Shown here one piece after another: positions 29,572-41,400 of a stretch of 64,000 nucleotides of DNA (its first letter is position 1; each line of letters starts with the position of its first letter). A model generated the notes under the pieces. The model saw only the letters and a program-made list of their open reading frames with translations, had not been told where the DNA came from and ran no database searches. The stretch is from contig OZ316892.1 of NCBI GenBank assembly GCA_973895155.1, forward strand, positions 15,376,001-15,440,000, given 5' to 3'. The translations under genes were made by a program, and so were the position numbers. Source of the stretch: Marsupella aquatica (Eukaryota; Marchantiophyta).

Positions 29572-30660
29572 CTCTTGCATGTTCGAAATGTGGCAAGCCA
29601 AACCATATGAAGAGAGATTGTCGGGTAAAGGACTCTACCCCATCAGCTAATACGGCATCCAGCGCACATGAGGTAGATTTACTCGATGATGATATTTTGT
29701 GATGCCATTACTTTGCCCTCAACGTAGTATCACATCAAGAAGATGATGGTTGGATACTAGATAGTGCTTGTACCTTTCTCATTTGCTATAGGACAGAGTT
29801 TTTCAGTTCTTTCATAGTTTCCAACGGTTCAATGTTGATGGGAAATGGAATCCCATGCCAAGTAGTTGGACTTGGATCCATGAGATTACAGATGTTTGAT
29901 GGTGTTGTAAGAATAGTGCGGAATGTGAGACATATTCCTAGCGTGATGAAAAATCTCATTTCACTTGGAATGTTAGAAGCAAATGGCCATCAGTGGAGTT
30001 CTGCTAATGGTATCCTTCAGGTTTCAACCGGTACTAAGGTTGTATTGAAGGGAAAGAGGCACAAAAATTTGTATGTTTTGGAGGGCAGAGTAGTATGTGA
30101 TGAAGCCAATGTAACCTTATCTCATGAAGAGACGGCCCGTTGTGGCACTTTCGGCTAGGTCACATGAGTGAAAAAGGTTTGGCTGTACTTCTGAAAAGAG
30201 GTTTGATTTCTAATTTGCAGTCTAGTAAGTTAGATTTCTGTGAGCATTGTGTGTTTGGAAAGCATAGGAAACCCTTCAGAGTTGGAACTCACACCAACAA
30301 GGAGGTACTTGAGTATGTACATAGTGATGTGTGGGGACCAGCCCTACTCCCTCACACTTTGGACGATTATACTATGTCACGTTCATAGACGATTACTCAA
30401 GGTATGTGTGGATCTATTTTCTTAACAATAAGTTTGATGTTTTTGCCACTTTTAAGGAGTGGAAAGCCCAAGTTGAGAATCAGACTAGTAACAAGGTGAA
30501 ATATCTTCGATCGAATAACAACGGTGAATACGGTTTGGTTCTGGGGAATTTGGAACGTATTGTAAGGAGTAGGGGATTACACGCCATCTCACAACAAGTT
30601 ATACTCCTCAACAAAATGATATTTCTGAGAGGGTCAACCAAACATTGTTGGAACACTTGA
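29572..30660 (+). pseudogene. Copia-2 gag knuckle, protease, pre-integrase and integrase
   Basis: CSKCGKPNHMKRDC is the CX2CX4HX4C knuckle, almost directly after the primer-binding site, so upstream gag is deleted. WILDSACTFLI near 29750 is the degraded protease site. MLMGNGIPCQVVGLGSM starts the pre-integrase region. LGHMSEKGL and CEHCVFGK form the zinc-binding part. VHSDVWGP keeps the first integrase Asp. The second site reads RSNNNGEY where Copia elements have RSDNGGE, so the catalytic Asp is lost. Frameshifts lie near 30150, 30365 and 30600. Confidence 0.88.
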
Positions 30661-31022
30661 GGAGTATGTTGAGTCAATCATGCTTACCACATGAGTTTTG
30701 GGCTGAAGTTGTCAACACTACAGCTTATTTGGTAAATTTCTCTCCATCAAGTTCTATTGGATTCAAGACACCATTTGAAATGAGGTACGGGCGTCCAGCA
30801 TATTACTCACATCTGAGGATTTTTGGATGTGATGCTTATGTGCTTACACCTTCCCAGCTTCAATCCAAGTTGGAGTCCAAGTCGAAGAAGTGTATTTTCC
30901 TTGGCTATCAGAAAGGTGTGAAAGGTTATAGGTTATGGAATCCAGTAAGTTGTAAGCTAATTGTAAGTAGAGATGTATCCTTTAATGAATCTAGATCATC
31001 AAAGGAGGGGGAGAATTCTTAA
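30645..31022 (+). pseudogene. Copia-2 integrase C-terminal part
   Basis: Open frame with LPHEFWAEVVNTTAYLVN, FGCDAYVLTP and KCIFLGYQKGVKGYRLW, the usual segment between integrase core and RT. It ends at a TAA at 31021 where the linker to RT should continue. Acidic linker sequence in other frames continues to about 31350. Confidence 0.88.
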
Positions 31023-31418
31023 GACTCCCGTACTGACAAAGGAAAATCTCCTATCCCGGATCTCGTTGAGAGGGAGATTGATCATGAAGTGCATGATCGG
31101 AGAGAAGGAGGTGCTTCAGGCATGGAGCTGGTTCCTGTGATGGAACAAGAGGAGCAGATTGTTGCTGGGGTACCTCAAATTCAGCCAGCAGCAGCAGTAG
31201 ATCAGCCTGAATCATCTACTAGAAGAACTTCCAATTGTTCTACTAGAGCTCCTACAGGGTATGGTCAATGGGCAGACTCATCTAAGCTAGATGATATTGA
31301 TATTGCACCTGATGATGATGATATGACTTTGATCTTGGAAGAATGAGAGCCTTCTTTGTATAGTGAAGCTTGTGTTTCAGAGCAAAAGCATGAGTGGAAT
31401 GCAACAATGTAGAGGGAG

Positions 31419-32927
31419 TTGCAATCTTTGAGTGACAACAAGACATGGGAGCTCATGGAGCTTCCAAGAGGTCAGCAAGTGGTGGACAGCAAGTGGATTT
31501 ACAAGTTGAAGGACAATCCTTCAGAGGGTGGAGACAAGATCTACAAGGCAAGACTTGCTACCAAGGGATTCACTCAGGAGAAAGAAGTGGATTACAATGA
31601 GGTCTTTTCACCGATGGTGGCTAAGTATTCCACAATTCAGATCTTGTGTTAGTTTATTGTGTTTTTTGGTCTGGTGATGGATCAGATGGACGTTATTACT
31701 GCTTTTCTCTATGACAACTTGGAAGAGATGATCTTCATGAGATAACCAGTAGGCTTTATGAAGAAGGACCAAAAGAACTTAGTTTGTAGATTGCTCAAGT
31801 CCTTGTATAGATTGAAGCAAGCTCCTAGACAGTGGAACAAGCGGTTTGTTGATTTCATGTTTGCTCAAGGTTTTACAAGGATGGTGTATGATCCTTGTGT
31901 GTATACAAAATCAATCAAGAATGATGTGTTTGGTTTCATCATTCTGGTTCTCTATGTGGATGACATGCTAATTATGGCTAAAGATCAATCTGAGGTTGAC
32001 AGACTCAAGGCAAAATTGAGTTCTAAATTTAGGATGAAGGATCTTGGTAAGGCCAAGAGGATCTTAGGGATGGAGATTTTTAGGAACTCTAATACTGGAC
32101 AATGTTGCTTGAATCAAGGCAAGTATGCAAGGAAGGTACTTGCACGATTCAATATGGAGGATTGTAAGCCAATGAGTATTCCTTTAGCTTCACATTTCAA
32201 GTTATCATCGGCTTTCTCTCCTACGGATGTTGTGGAGAAAGGTCTGATGGCTAACATTCCTTATGAGAAGGCAGTAGGCAGTCTGATGTATTTGATGACT
32301 TGTACTAGGTCTGACTTGGCCCTAGCAATGGGCAAGGTTAGCAGATTCATGTCAAATCCAAGGAAGGTACATTGGGAAGCTGTGAAATGGATTCTCAGGT
32401 ATTTGAAGGGAACACAAGACTATGGATTACTATTTGATGGCAGATCAGATAGAATCATTGCGTTGGTTGGCTATGTAGATTCTGACTACGGAGGCTGTCT
32501 AGATTCAAGGAGATCTACAACTGGGTATTTATTTACTCTTGGAGGAGGATGTATCAGTTGGAAGTCTGCCTTGCAGAAGTGTATCTCTTAGTCTACTATA
32601 GAAGCAAAGTATGTTGCAACAGCAGAAGCGGCAAAGGAAGCAATTTGGTTGGACAGGTTGATCATGGAGATGGGTTTAGAGCATGGCAAGATGACTCTAA
32701 ACTATGATAGTCAGAGTGCTCTTCACTTGGCTGCTAACCAGGTGATGGATAGCAGGGTGAAGCACATTGATATCAGGAACCATTTTATCAGGCAAGTAGT
32801 GTCTGATAAAACTTTTGAGCTAGTCAAGATTGATGGAAAGCTCAATCCCCTTGATGCCTTTACCAAAGTGATTCCTTTGGAGAGTTTCTCAAGACACCGT
32901 GCTACTTTGCAGGTTTTGCAATTGTAG
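31419..32927 (+). pseudogene. Copia-2 reverse transcriptase and RNase H
   Basis: Segments in the same order as Copia-1: WIYKLKDNPSEGG, KGFTQEKEVDYNEVFSP, then stops around 31650-31745, LVCRLLKSLYRLKQAPRQWN, LVLYVDDMLIM (active site kept), VDSDYGGCLDSRRSTTGY, a TAG at 32588-32590, AKYVATAEAA where Copia-1 has AEYVAAAEAA (RNase H Glu changed to Lys), YDSQSALHLA, and an early stop near 32925. It is similar to Copia-1 along its length but clearly older. Confidence 0.9.
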
Positions 32928-33124
32928 CACAAGTAGAGTAACTTAGCAAGTTTATGACTATTTGTATATGGATTACTCAATCCAGTTTGGTTACGGCTTA
33001 GTTCTAGTTAACCCTTGTGGTTTTTAGGGGGAGATCTGTTTAGGTGATTGTCTAGAACTTCCCGCTGAGGATTCCATATGGTAGCAATTAGTCATGTCCC
33101 CAAGACAAGAGTCAAGGGGGAGTT

Positions 33125-33422
33125 TGTTAGGTATTGCTCTTAGTCTTGTGACTCTATAGCTAACCGCAATTAGTCTAACTCAGGTTAGGACTTAATTAGC
33201 TAAAGATTAGCAGTAGTGCTGTTGAGTATATAGCCAGGGCTGGTGCCAGTCCCTGGTGGATCTTCAGTTCATTGTTGGAGTTGAGCAAGAGAGAAGTAAA
33301 GGTTTGTTGCTTTCCCGTGGACGTAGCCTCGGTCATAAGGTGAACCACATACTTGCTGTGTCAACTACTTTGTATGGTGTTCTCATGTGCATGGTGTCTT
33401 GGGATAGGGATTATCCCCAACA
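33125..33422 (+). repeat. 3' LTR of Copia-2
   Basis: Starts TGTTAGGTATTGC right after the tract GTCAAGGGGGAGTT and ends CCCCAACA (298 bp). It shares CCCGTGGACGTAGCCTC and GGTGAACCACATA with the other Copia LTRs here. It lacks the 18-bp array of Copia-1. Confidence 0.87.
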
Positions 33423-36060
33423 TGTGCCGCATCTGTAGAAAACTTTTAGGTTAGAGGCGCTGCTAGTAGATGGCGGCCAGCCAGGGCAGTGGCCGCCGCC
33501 ACACCCCTACGGCTTGTGTGTCACGCATTGTTATTTTTGGTATTTAACAAGCAGCCCCCGATAGGAGCAGGGGGAACTAAGTCTAGTGTTATTTTTGTGA
33601 GGATTAGCCTTCAACAAGAATAGGGAATTGATCCAGAATATTGAGGTGGAAAGGTGCTCATTGTCTCATGAGGCAGGAGTTGGGTAGACGGCAGGAGGCC
33701 GGGTTGCCCATGCAATGTGTTACCTTGGCCACTAAAAGATATAGAGTTGGTTGGATTCTCATGAATTCTTGTGTGGTGTTCTCTCTCTTTGTTGCACGAT
33801 TTTGTTCTTCCCCTAGCATGAATGTTTAGAGAAAATTACATGGTTGGGTCAACCCTGTGAGTGGGAAAGTGGTGACAGCAGTTTGCCAAAGGCTAGGAGG
33901 AGTAGGAACAAGATAGTCCACGGGACTTGATCAAAAGCGGAGTACACATATAGTCAGTAGACTTGATCAAAAAATACATTTCCGGGAGCGGAAACAAATC
34001 TACTCATCCTTAGTAGAAAATTAATCCATATAGCGTCCCTCCACGTCCCCATCATACAATACAAACGATTCTTAGTGGAAACCAAGCAATATTTGTTGTG
34101 TTAATCGTTTGATAAGCAGGTGACAAGAGTTTCTTGAATGAAAAACAAAATGCACATGTATGCAAGCCATACCCTATGTTTTTGTTTACTATTTGTATCA
34201 AGGAAGGAAATTGCTGAGTGTGGAATGAAGCGAGGCAACAACTATTTGGAATGAATGGGGAGGTGTTTCAGCGATGCTTCATGACCAATGAAGCCATCAA
34301 AGAGTTTTGTAAAGGAATCATGACAAAGAGATGAAATCTGGTGTTGGGTTGCAAAAATGACAACAAACAACAAATTGTGTGGCGATTAATAGCCGCAGAA
34401 CGAGTAATCATCCACCCAAACCGTGCAACAACCAAAGAATAGGAGAACATCCAAATTTTGGTTTCAGATGTAGATAACTTAGCCCTTTGCAACTCCAAAA
34501 CTCCCACTTCCACAACACCAAACCATTTGTAGAGATGTGTAGTGCAACCATGAGTAGCAATTTAGTTACTGTAATAAGCAATTATGACCTCAAGTTAGAG
34601 TCACAAGCAGTTGAGCAAATGAATGAGACTCAGAATAAGCCGTTGAGCAGTGAGACTGAGAATTAAGCCATCAATAAAGCCGTTAGTAGGTTTGGGTCAC
34701 AAACAAAACAATTAGGTTTCGGTTAGTTTATGGTCAGGCATGGAGTATTTAGCCAGGAATGATTGAGAGGCTTTGTGTTACTTTTTGCATAGGAAATTTG
34801 GTTGAGAGCCGGAGCCTTGCTCTCCTCAAGATTGCCAATACATTTGTAGATATGTTCCCTACTCAATTATGAGTAATTTTCAATTCAGGAAGTAAAGGAA
34901 TGATTGTTGGTGCACTAGTAGTAATAGCGAGCAAATTCTTGTATGTGCTTGAGCAGTGAATGAGAGACGTGAACATTGAGTGGACCAAAATTGAATGTTG
35001 AGACAAAGATTGTAATGTTGAGTAGTGAGACTGAGAATTTTGTGAGAGAGGCAAAATTGAGTGAGATAATTTGATGGACAAGTCATAGGAAGAAAATCAG
35101 AACTATTGAGATTGTAGTTTCTACAAGAAATTGTATGAGAAAAGAATTGTTAAGTTGGTTGATAGTCGACCGCAAGGATGAATGAGGATTAACTCACTTC
35201 GAGTGAGGACTTTGAGGCATAATGCTTCAAGGAATAGATTGAATAGACAACTCGTGAGTAGTACAAACTGGTTGGAGATTGTGTGTTTCAAAGGTGACAC
35301 TCTGGTCATCATACACCTCCATCATAACGGGGTAATCGTTGAATTGGGATTTACTTGGAATGCTAACCTTTTTATAAATTTTGTTCCCCTGCGAAAAGCC
35401 CCATAGGAAGGGTGAACAAACAGGCCAAAAGCCCAAAATGGCAACACATAGCAGAACGGCTGTCCAACACACACATAAACACAAAAAACAAGCAAGGGTT
35501 CATCCATCACCCCTCACCACATCAATCGTTGGATTGGAATTTCTATTGCAAATAACCATTTTTGAATTAGTCCACCACATACAAAAAGGATTGATTACCA
35601 AAAAAGTAGATCAATGAGACAATTGGACCTAGCAAGGTCACAATTACTGGAAGAATGAATGCTGACAACAAGAATGACAAGTCTTGCTCCTTAATTAGGC
35701 TCCGACCTATTGAATTGTGGATTTGTACAATCAGTTTGCATTGATTACTTGTCAACTGAGAAAGGAGGATGTTCTATTTTGCATTTTCACATACAAAGAG
35801 TGGAGTGGTTTCATTGAAATTGTTTACCAGGAAAGACTGGTCTTGACCAAAGTTATTGTGCCAAAGAAATGGTAGAAAGACGTGGATATCAAAGAGCACT
35901 TGGCTAAGGTTACAAACCTGGAGAGTGAGAAGGAAGAGGACGCCCATCCATTAGTCGGGTGATTAATCTGCTAATTGGTGAGGCAAAGTGACAAAGGACG
36001 TTGAACAATCAATAATTGCAAGGCAAAGACTATGTTTAATAGATGCAAACACTTACTATG
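33423..36060. other. 2.6-kb interval without a recognised gene
   Basis: No domain was recognised on either strand. 34550-35060 contains scattered repeats of 'AGTGAGACTGAGAATT' and 'TTGAGCAGTGA'. The interval lies between two Copia 3' ends and is probably degraded repeat. Confidence 0.45.
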
Positions 36061-36540
36061 CCAATCATGGTTGGATGTGTGGATGTTGACTATGGCCAAG
36101 ATCTGGATGGAAGGAGGTCTACAAGAGCTTATGTGTTTACATTGGGAGGTGGATGCATAAGTTGGAGATTGACATTGTAAAAGTGCATAGCTCAATCAAC
36201 AACAAAAGCTGAGTGCATGGCAGTGACAAAAGCTGCAAAGGAAACAATTTTGTTGGACCGATTGGTCACTGAGATGGGATTGATATGTGACATGGTAAAT
36301 CTCAAATATGACAACCAGAGTATCTTACATCTAGCTGTGAACTAGTTGATGAACTGTAGAGTAAAGGACAAAGATCGACATGAGGTTCCATTTTATTAGG
36401 CAAGCTGCGTTGATAAGTTGATTGAGCTAGTCAAGATTGAAGGCAAACTCAATCCCGCTGATGCGTTTACCAAAGTACTTCCATTGAAGAATTTCTCAAG
36501 ACATTGTGCGACATTGCAGGTTTTGTCTCTAGAGCACAAG
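36061..36540 (+). pseudogene. Copia-3 RNase H relic
   Basis: Degenerate but recognisable: VDVDYGQDLDGRRST, FTLGGGCISWR, KCIAQSTTKAEC, LDRLVTEMGL, YDNQSILHLAVN and FELVK-like VKIEGKLNPADAFTK, with at least three stops and one frameshift. It is followed by Copia-type 3' sequence and an LTR. Confidence 0.88.
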
Positions 36541-36719
36541 TAGAGTGACCTAGCATTATTGTAACTTTGTATATGATTACTCTATCCTCTCTGGCTATGG
36601 CTTAGTTGTAGTTAACCTTGGTGCATAAGGAGGACCTGCTTTAGGTTTTCTTTCTAGACCTTCTCGCTGAGTACGGTTAGCAGATGTTACATACCCCAGA
36701 CTACAGTCCAAGGGGAGCT

Positions 36720-37030
36720 TGTTAGATTAACTCTAGTCTTGGGTAAACTTCTATTTACTTAGGCTAAACCACCATTAGGGTGTTAATGGTGATTAGCTGC
36801 AACTCTTGCATCTAGCATATAGAGGGGCTAGGGAGAGCTATTCTTGGAGACTCATGGTCATTGTTGAGGGATCTAGCTAGCTCTAGGAGCAAAGCTTGTG
36901 CAAGGAGGCTTCGTGTGGTGGACAAAACTTAGTAAAGCTCTTGTGTATTCTCGTGGATGTAGCCTTGATGAAGGTGAACCACATATCTCGGTGTTGGTGT
37001 GTGTGCATGCTTGCTTATTGTGCTCATGGT
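36720..37030 (+). repeat. 3' LTR of Copia-3 (right end approximate)
   Basis: Starts TGTTAGATTAACTC after the tract CCAAGGGGAGCT. It contains TCTCGTGGATGTAGCCTTG and GGTGAACCACATATCTC, which match the other Copia LTRs. The right end was not resolved. Confidence 0.75.
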
Positions 37031-38357
37031 TATATCATGCCGGTTTTACCCATCAAAGACATCATAGTCCATCGAGCATCATAATTATATATCACACTGC
37101 CAAATTGGGAGATAGTAGCCTAAAGGCCAAAAACTCAATGAAGAGGGGAAAGGAAATGGAATGATCCCAAGGAAACAAAGAGGCCCCACCAGCCCAAGAG
37201 GCCAAAACAAAAGGAAAAAGAATAACTAAACCCTGAACCTCCCTCTTTCCTTTATTAGGGTGTCTCAAAGTTGGGTCATTAGTGAAAATTACGGATTTGT
37301 GGTATATCCCATAACTTTGGTTATGGGACTCGGTTATGGAATTTTAAAAATGGGGGAGGTAGCATTGACGCACCCCATAAGGCAGGAGTTACGGCCTCAC
37401 CTGTCTCATAGCCCATTTTCTTCTTTCTTTTGTTCTTTATCAGCCGCCACCTCAAATGCAATAAGCATCACCATGTCAGACGCAAAGCCCACGTGCCTTA
37501 AGTTGGGGCTTTTGGGGATTCTGGATAAATGGATTTGTGCCTAAAGTTGGGAGAAAGTTACGGGTTAATTGTTGAGCGTGTGGGCTTTCCTTGTGGTAGT
37601 TGAAGATAGACTCCCATAACTTTTACTGGAGTTCCCATAATACTCTAGTTATAGGAGAACCTTATCTTATTAAAGCCATGCTTTGAGAGTCCCCATTGGG
37701 TTGCCTTGCCTTTGGTACCCTGTCTAGAGGTTTGGAGTTTTTTAGGTTTTGCACTCGTATATGAAAACTACTCTAGCCAACTTAGGGTTACCCTGTCAAC
37801 GACATAGTTATTTGTTTATCACGTCTCGCACCGTGCCAATAACATTCCAAGAATATTACGTGGTGTACCGTGGTTGACATAGTTATTTGTTTATTACGTC
37901 TCGCACCTTGCCAATAACATTCCAAGAATATTCCGTGGTGTACCGTGGCTAGTTTTCATACATTTACGACGTGTCTGCCCAGAAGGTCGTGCACGGCTTT
38001 CGAAATTTCTTATACTGTACAGCTGAGTCAATTGCCGTTCTTTGTTGGCTGACCCTGTGCGCGAATCGGATCCTCTAGTAAGAACCTTTAGTAACAACTA
38101 CGGTTTTGGAGTCGAGGATGCTTTCTCTGCCCTTGAGCGTAAGTTTCACTTGTGGTACCTATTAGAGCCATGCCAAAGATACCTCACCCCGCCTTCGGCA
38201 AGTTTTCAAGCAATCGGGGTCAATCCCATTGAGCAACAATTGTCGGTGTTCAAGATTTGGACTTCACGGCCTTCCTTCAGGCCTTCGCTTGTCACGGATC
38301 TACCAATGATCATTGAGTACTCAGGAACTGGGACAGCGCTGAGGATCCTCTGCCTGC
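37031..38357. other. Upstream region of the flippase gene
   Basis: No coding region was recognised. It contains an almost perfect tandem duplication of 75 bp (37801-37875 and 37876-37950; GACATAGTTATTTGTTTATN... GTGGTGTACCGTGG). The last few hundred bases probably include the 5' UTR. Confidence 0.5.
37801..37950 (+). repeat. 75-bp tandem duplication about 0.5 kb upstream of the flippase start
   Basis: Two copies with only a few mismatches, starting GACATAGTTATTTG at 37801 and 37876. Each contains CCAATAACATTCCAAGAATATT and ends GTGTACCGTGGTT or GTGTACCGTGGCT. Confidence 0.9.
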
Positions 38358-38414
38358 ATGCCTGACAGAATGGTATCGATGTCGGATTCAGCTGATAAGA
38401 TTCATGTGTCACGG

Positions 38415-41400
38415 ATGGAAACGAGGCGGATCGTTTACATAAATGATAGTGGACGAACGCCGAAGGTCTACTGCAACAACCGAATATCAAACACGAAATA
38501 CACTCTTTTAAACTTCCTGCCGAAGAATTTATGGGAACAATTCAGGCGAGAGATGCTTGTCCCTCATCCTGTGCAACTATTCACTTGGTCTAAGAATGTG
38601 GTGTCCTTGCTGTTCCTTCTTCGTCCAGTGCAGTATCGATCCTCTTTGTGCTAACAAGAACAACGTAGCAACCTCTTGGTTCTGATTTCTCACGCTCTCG
38701 TTGGTTTGGACCTTCTTTTTGTGTTGTTCCGCAGCCGTTTCATGAACAAGTATTTTCTCTTGATTGCCTGCCTACAATTGTGGCCGCTTATCACTCCCGT
38801 CAGCCCAGCCAGCACGTGGGGGCCTCTTATATTCATTTTTGCAGTTTCCGCTTCTAAAGAGGCATGGGATGACTATAGTCGTTATATCCTGGATAAGAAA
38901 GCAAACGAGAGAAGCGTCTGGGTGGTAAAAGCAGGCGTCAGGACACGAGTACGTTTTGCAGCTCTCTACACAGTTAATTATAGCTCTTAATTGAAAATAA
39001 GGAGGTGTAGATTGTCACTGTGATCTTTGTGCCATCGTGGTCTGCTTTAGTAAGGTTATTCGAGTGATTTTTAACACGGGCTTCTCTGTAATTTGGAACG
39101 ATTGTATGTATGAGCACCGAAGGCCCTCAGACTCGATGTCAATTTGAGGACGGTAAGGAAGCTGTAATTGATGATTAAGTTTTCCAGAAAAGGCACTTGG
39201 ACTTGCTAGAGGCGATTCAGGAAGAACTCTTAGATATTAGGTCTTGCATTTCGTTGAAGAACAATCAGGGTCTCAATTTGATAAGCCGGGGAGGTGGTAG
39301 CTTGTCAACTAATGTGGTCTAGCTCCTGCAGGAATGAAATGTAAGCAGAGTCGAGCACACTGTGTTTGTCGATAGACTTGTTGGATGTGACACTCGCACG
39401 AGAATGCGTACATACCATCTCAGGAGTGTTTGGAATCCGACTACCTTTTTTGCTAGACAAGAGAGGCGTGCAATAGCATCTGATGGCCGGAACTCTAACT
39501 GCAGATCCAAGCGCAGCATATTCAAGTAGGAGACATTCTTTGGTTGCGCGACAGGGATGAAGTTCCTTGTGACATAGTATTACTTGGTACATCCGAGCCT
39601 GGTGGAGTTTCTCATGTTGAGGTGCTTACAAGATCACTTGACCCTGTGCAACCGCACCTGACTCTCTTGCCCCCGGGGCAAGATAGGCTTCCAATATACC
39701 GTTGACTCTGGGTTTTTCCATATTCTTGAATGCATTTTAGTCAGGAGTGGCAATCCTGGCGTTGTCTCAAATGCTTCGTTGAATGAGGTCCCTCTTTTCC
39801 CTCGAAAATTAGTTATAAGATTATCTTATCAATGCATTAGTCTCGGTTGATGTGTGGAGGTGCTCTTTACGTAGCGCTTTACAACGGTCAGTAAGGAAAG
39901 AGGGTAAAATGAAAAGAAACAAGTGTAGGACAGGATCTTTTAAATCTCAATTGCATCTCGATAGATTGGAAAGCACTATCTACACTTAGAAAAAACCAGA
40001 GAACCTGTTTTTGCAGAGGTTTTCTCATACGGAATACTCTTAGTCTTAAAGAAGTGCATACAAATGTCAATATATAAATCACACTCGAACATCTACAAGG
40101 TTGTAGCTTACGAGCCCCTTTAGCTCAAGCTAAACTCTGCTCAAATTATTCTATTGTAATGTTGTAGATGTATCTTATTGCTTGTTTGCTCTGAAGACAG
40201 CCGCAATGGACGGTGAAAGTGATTTGAAGGCCAGAGTTGCACCGGTTCCATGCGTTGGTCTTACCAGTGACCTCTTACACCGAATCAAGGTTGGTCTTCC
40301 TTGCTGTCCACCTCTAATGGAAATTGTGAAACTAAGAATGGGGTTGAGTTAATTTAATGGCACGGATCCCAGATAAAATTTCAAGGAGAACAAAGAAGGA
40401 AAACTAAGCTGATAGAGAAAGCCGTAACAAAAGCAAGAGAAATCCTTTGGCTTCTCGTGCTTAAATTGCATCCGGGTCACATCTAGATCTAGGTTCTCTC
40501 TGCCTCTTCCTTTCTCTCTCTCCCCCCCCCCCTCCTCTCTCTCTCTCTCTCTCTGCCTCTCCCTCTCCCTTGTTGTGACTCGGTGTGCTACTTGAGAAGC
40601 TTTTACAGAGTTCTGGTCCCCATGGCTCACTGGGGATAACGTGGAGATTAAATCAAATTGTCCATTCCTTCTCTCGTTTTGATCATTTCTTACTCTTCTC
40701 CTGGCCTGTTGGCCGTGGTCTAGATAATGTGGTCTTTGAAAGTTATATAAGCATTTTGAAAACTCCTTGCTGAGGTTCTGGCTTGGAGATATCTACAATC
40801 GAGTTAAGTACAGGACAGTTAGGCTGTGTAGGGATTTACCGCCAGATGCCTTGGAAGCAAGAACAATGAATTTTTCTGATGCTTGAGAAATATTGCAAAG
40901 TTCTGGACTCGCATTTCATGAGCAATTTCGAATTTTCCAAAGCATTTTGAGTACTCATTTCTCTTTCCGTTTTGTCCGCGATGCAGGGTGTCATAGAATG
41001 CCCACCACCTGACAAAGATATACGAAGATTTGATGGGAATTTCAGATTGTTTCCCCCCTTCACAGATAATGATTTTTGTAGTCTTACTATCAACAATACT
41101 TTGCTGCAATCATGCTTTTTGCGAAACACGGAATGGGCTTGTGGTGTTGCTGTTTATACAGGTATACAGGTGTAGTTTCCCAATTGTAGTTCCACTTCGT
41201 CATTTAAAAGCTTATCGTAGCATAGTTTAGTGTTTATCTTGTACCTTCTAAAATTTAGTACTCTTTGTTGTCTAGAAATGCATTCTGCATCTAATATGAT
41301 GATGCCGTAGTTGTATTTCAGTTTGGGAAGTGTCAAATTACAAACAGGTGACTCTCTCTGAGATTCCTTCCGAATATTATCTTAGAAGAACCCTGAATCA

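Larger units (their letters stand above)
29548..33422 (+). mobile_element. Copia-2: plus-strand Copia element without its own 5' LTR
   Basis: A primer-binding site TGGTATCAGAGC (29548-29559), a gag zinc knuckle, protease, integrase, RT/RNase H, polypurine tract and a 3' LTR (33125-33422) occur in the normal order. The position of the 5' LTR is occupied by the inverted LTR fragment, so the element lost its 5' end by rearrangement. Most of gag is deleted. Pol has at least three frameshifts and several stops. Confidence 0.9.

Noticed and set aside
40349-40630. Minus-strand Arg/Glu-rich frame
   Set aside because: Comes from the CT-rich tract in intron 4 of the flippase gene.
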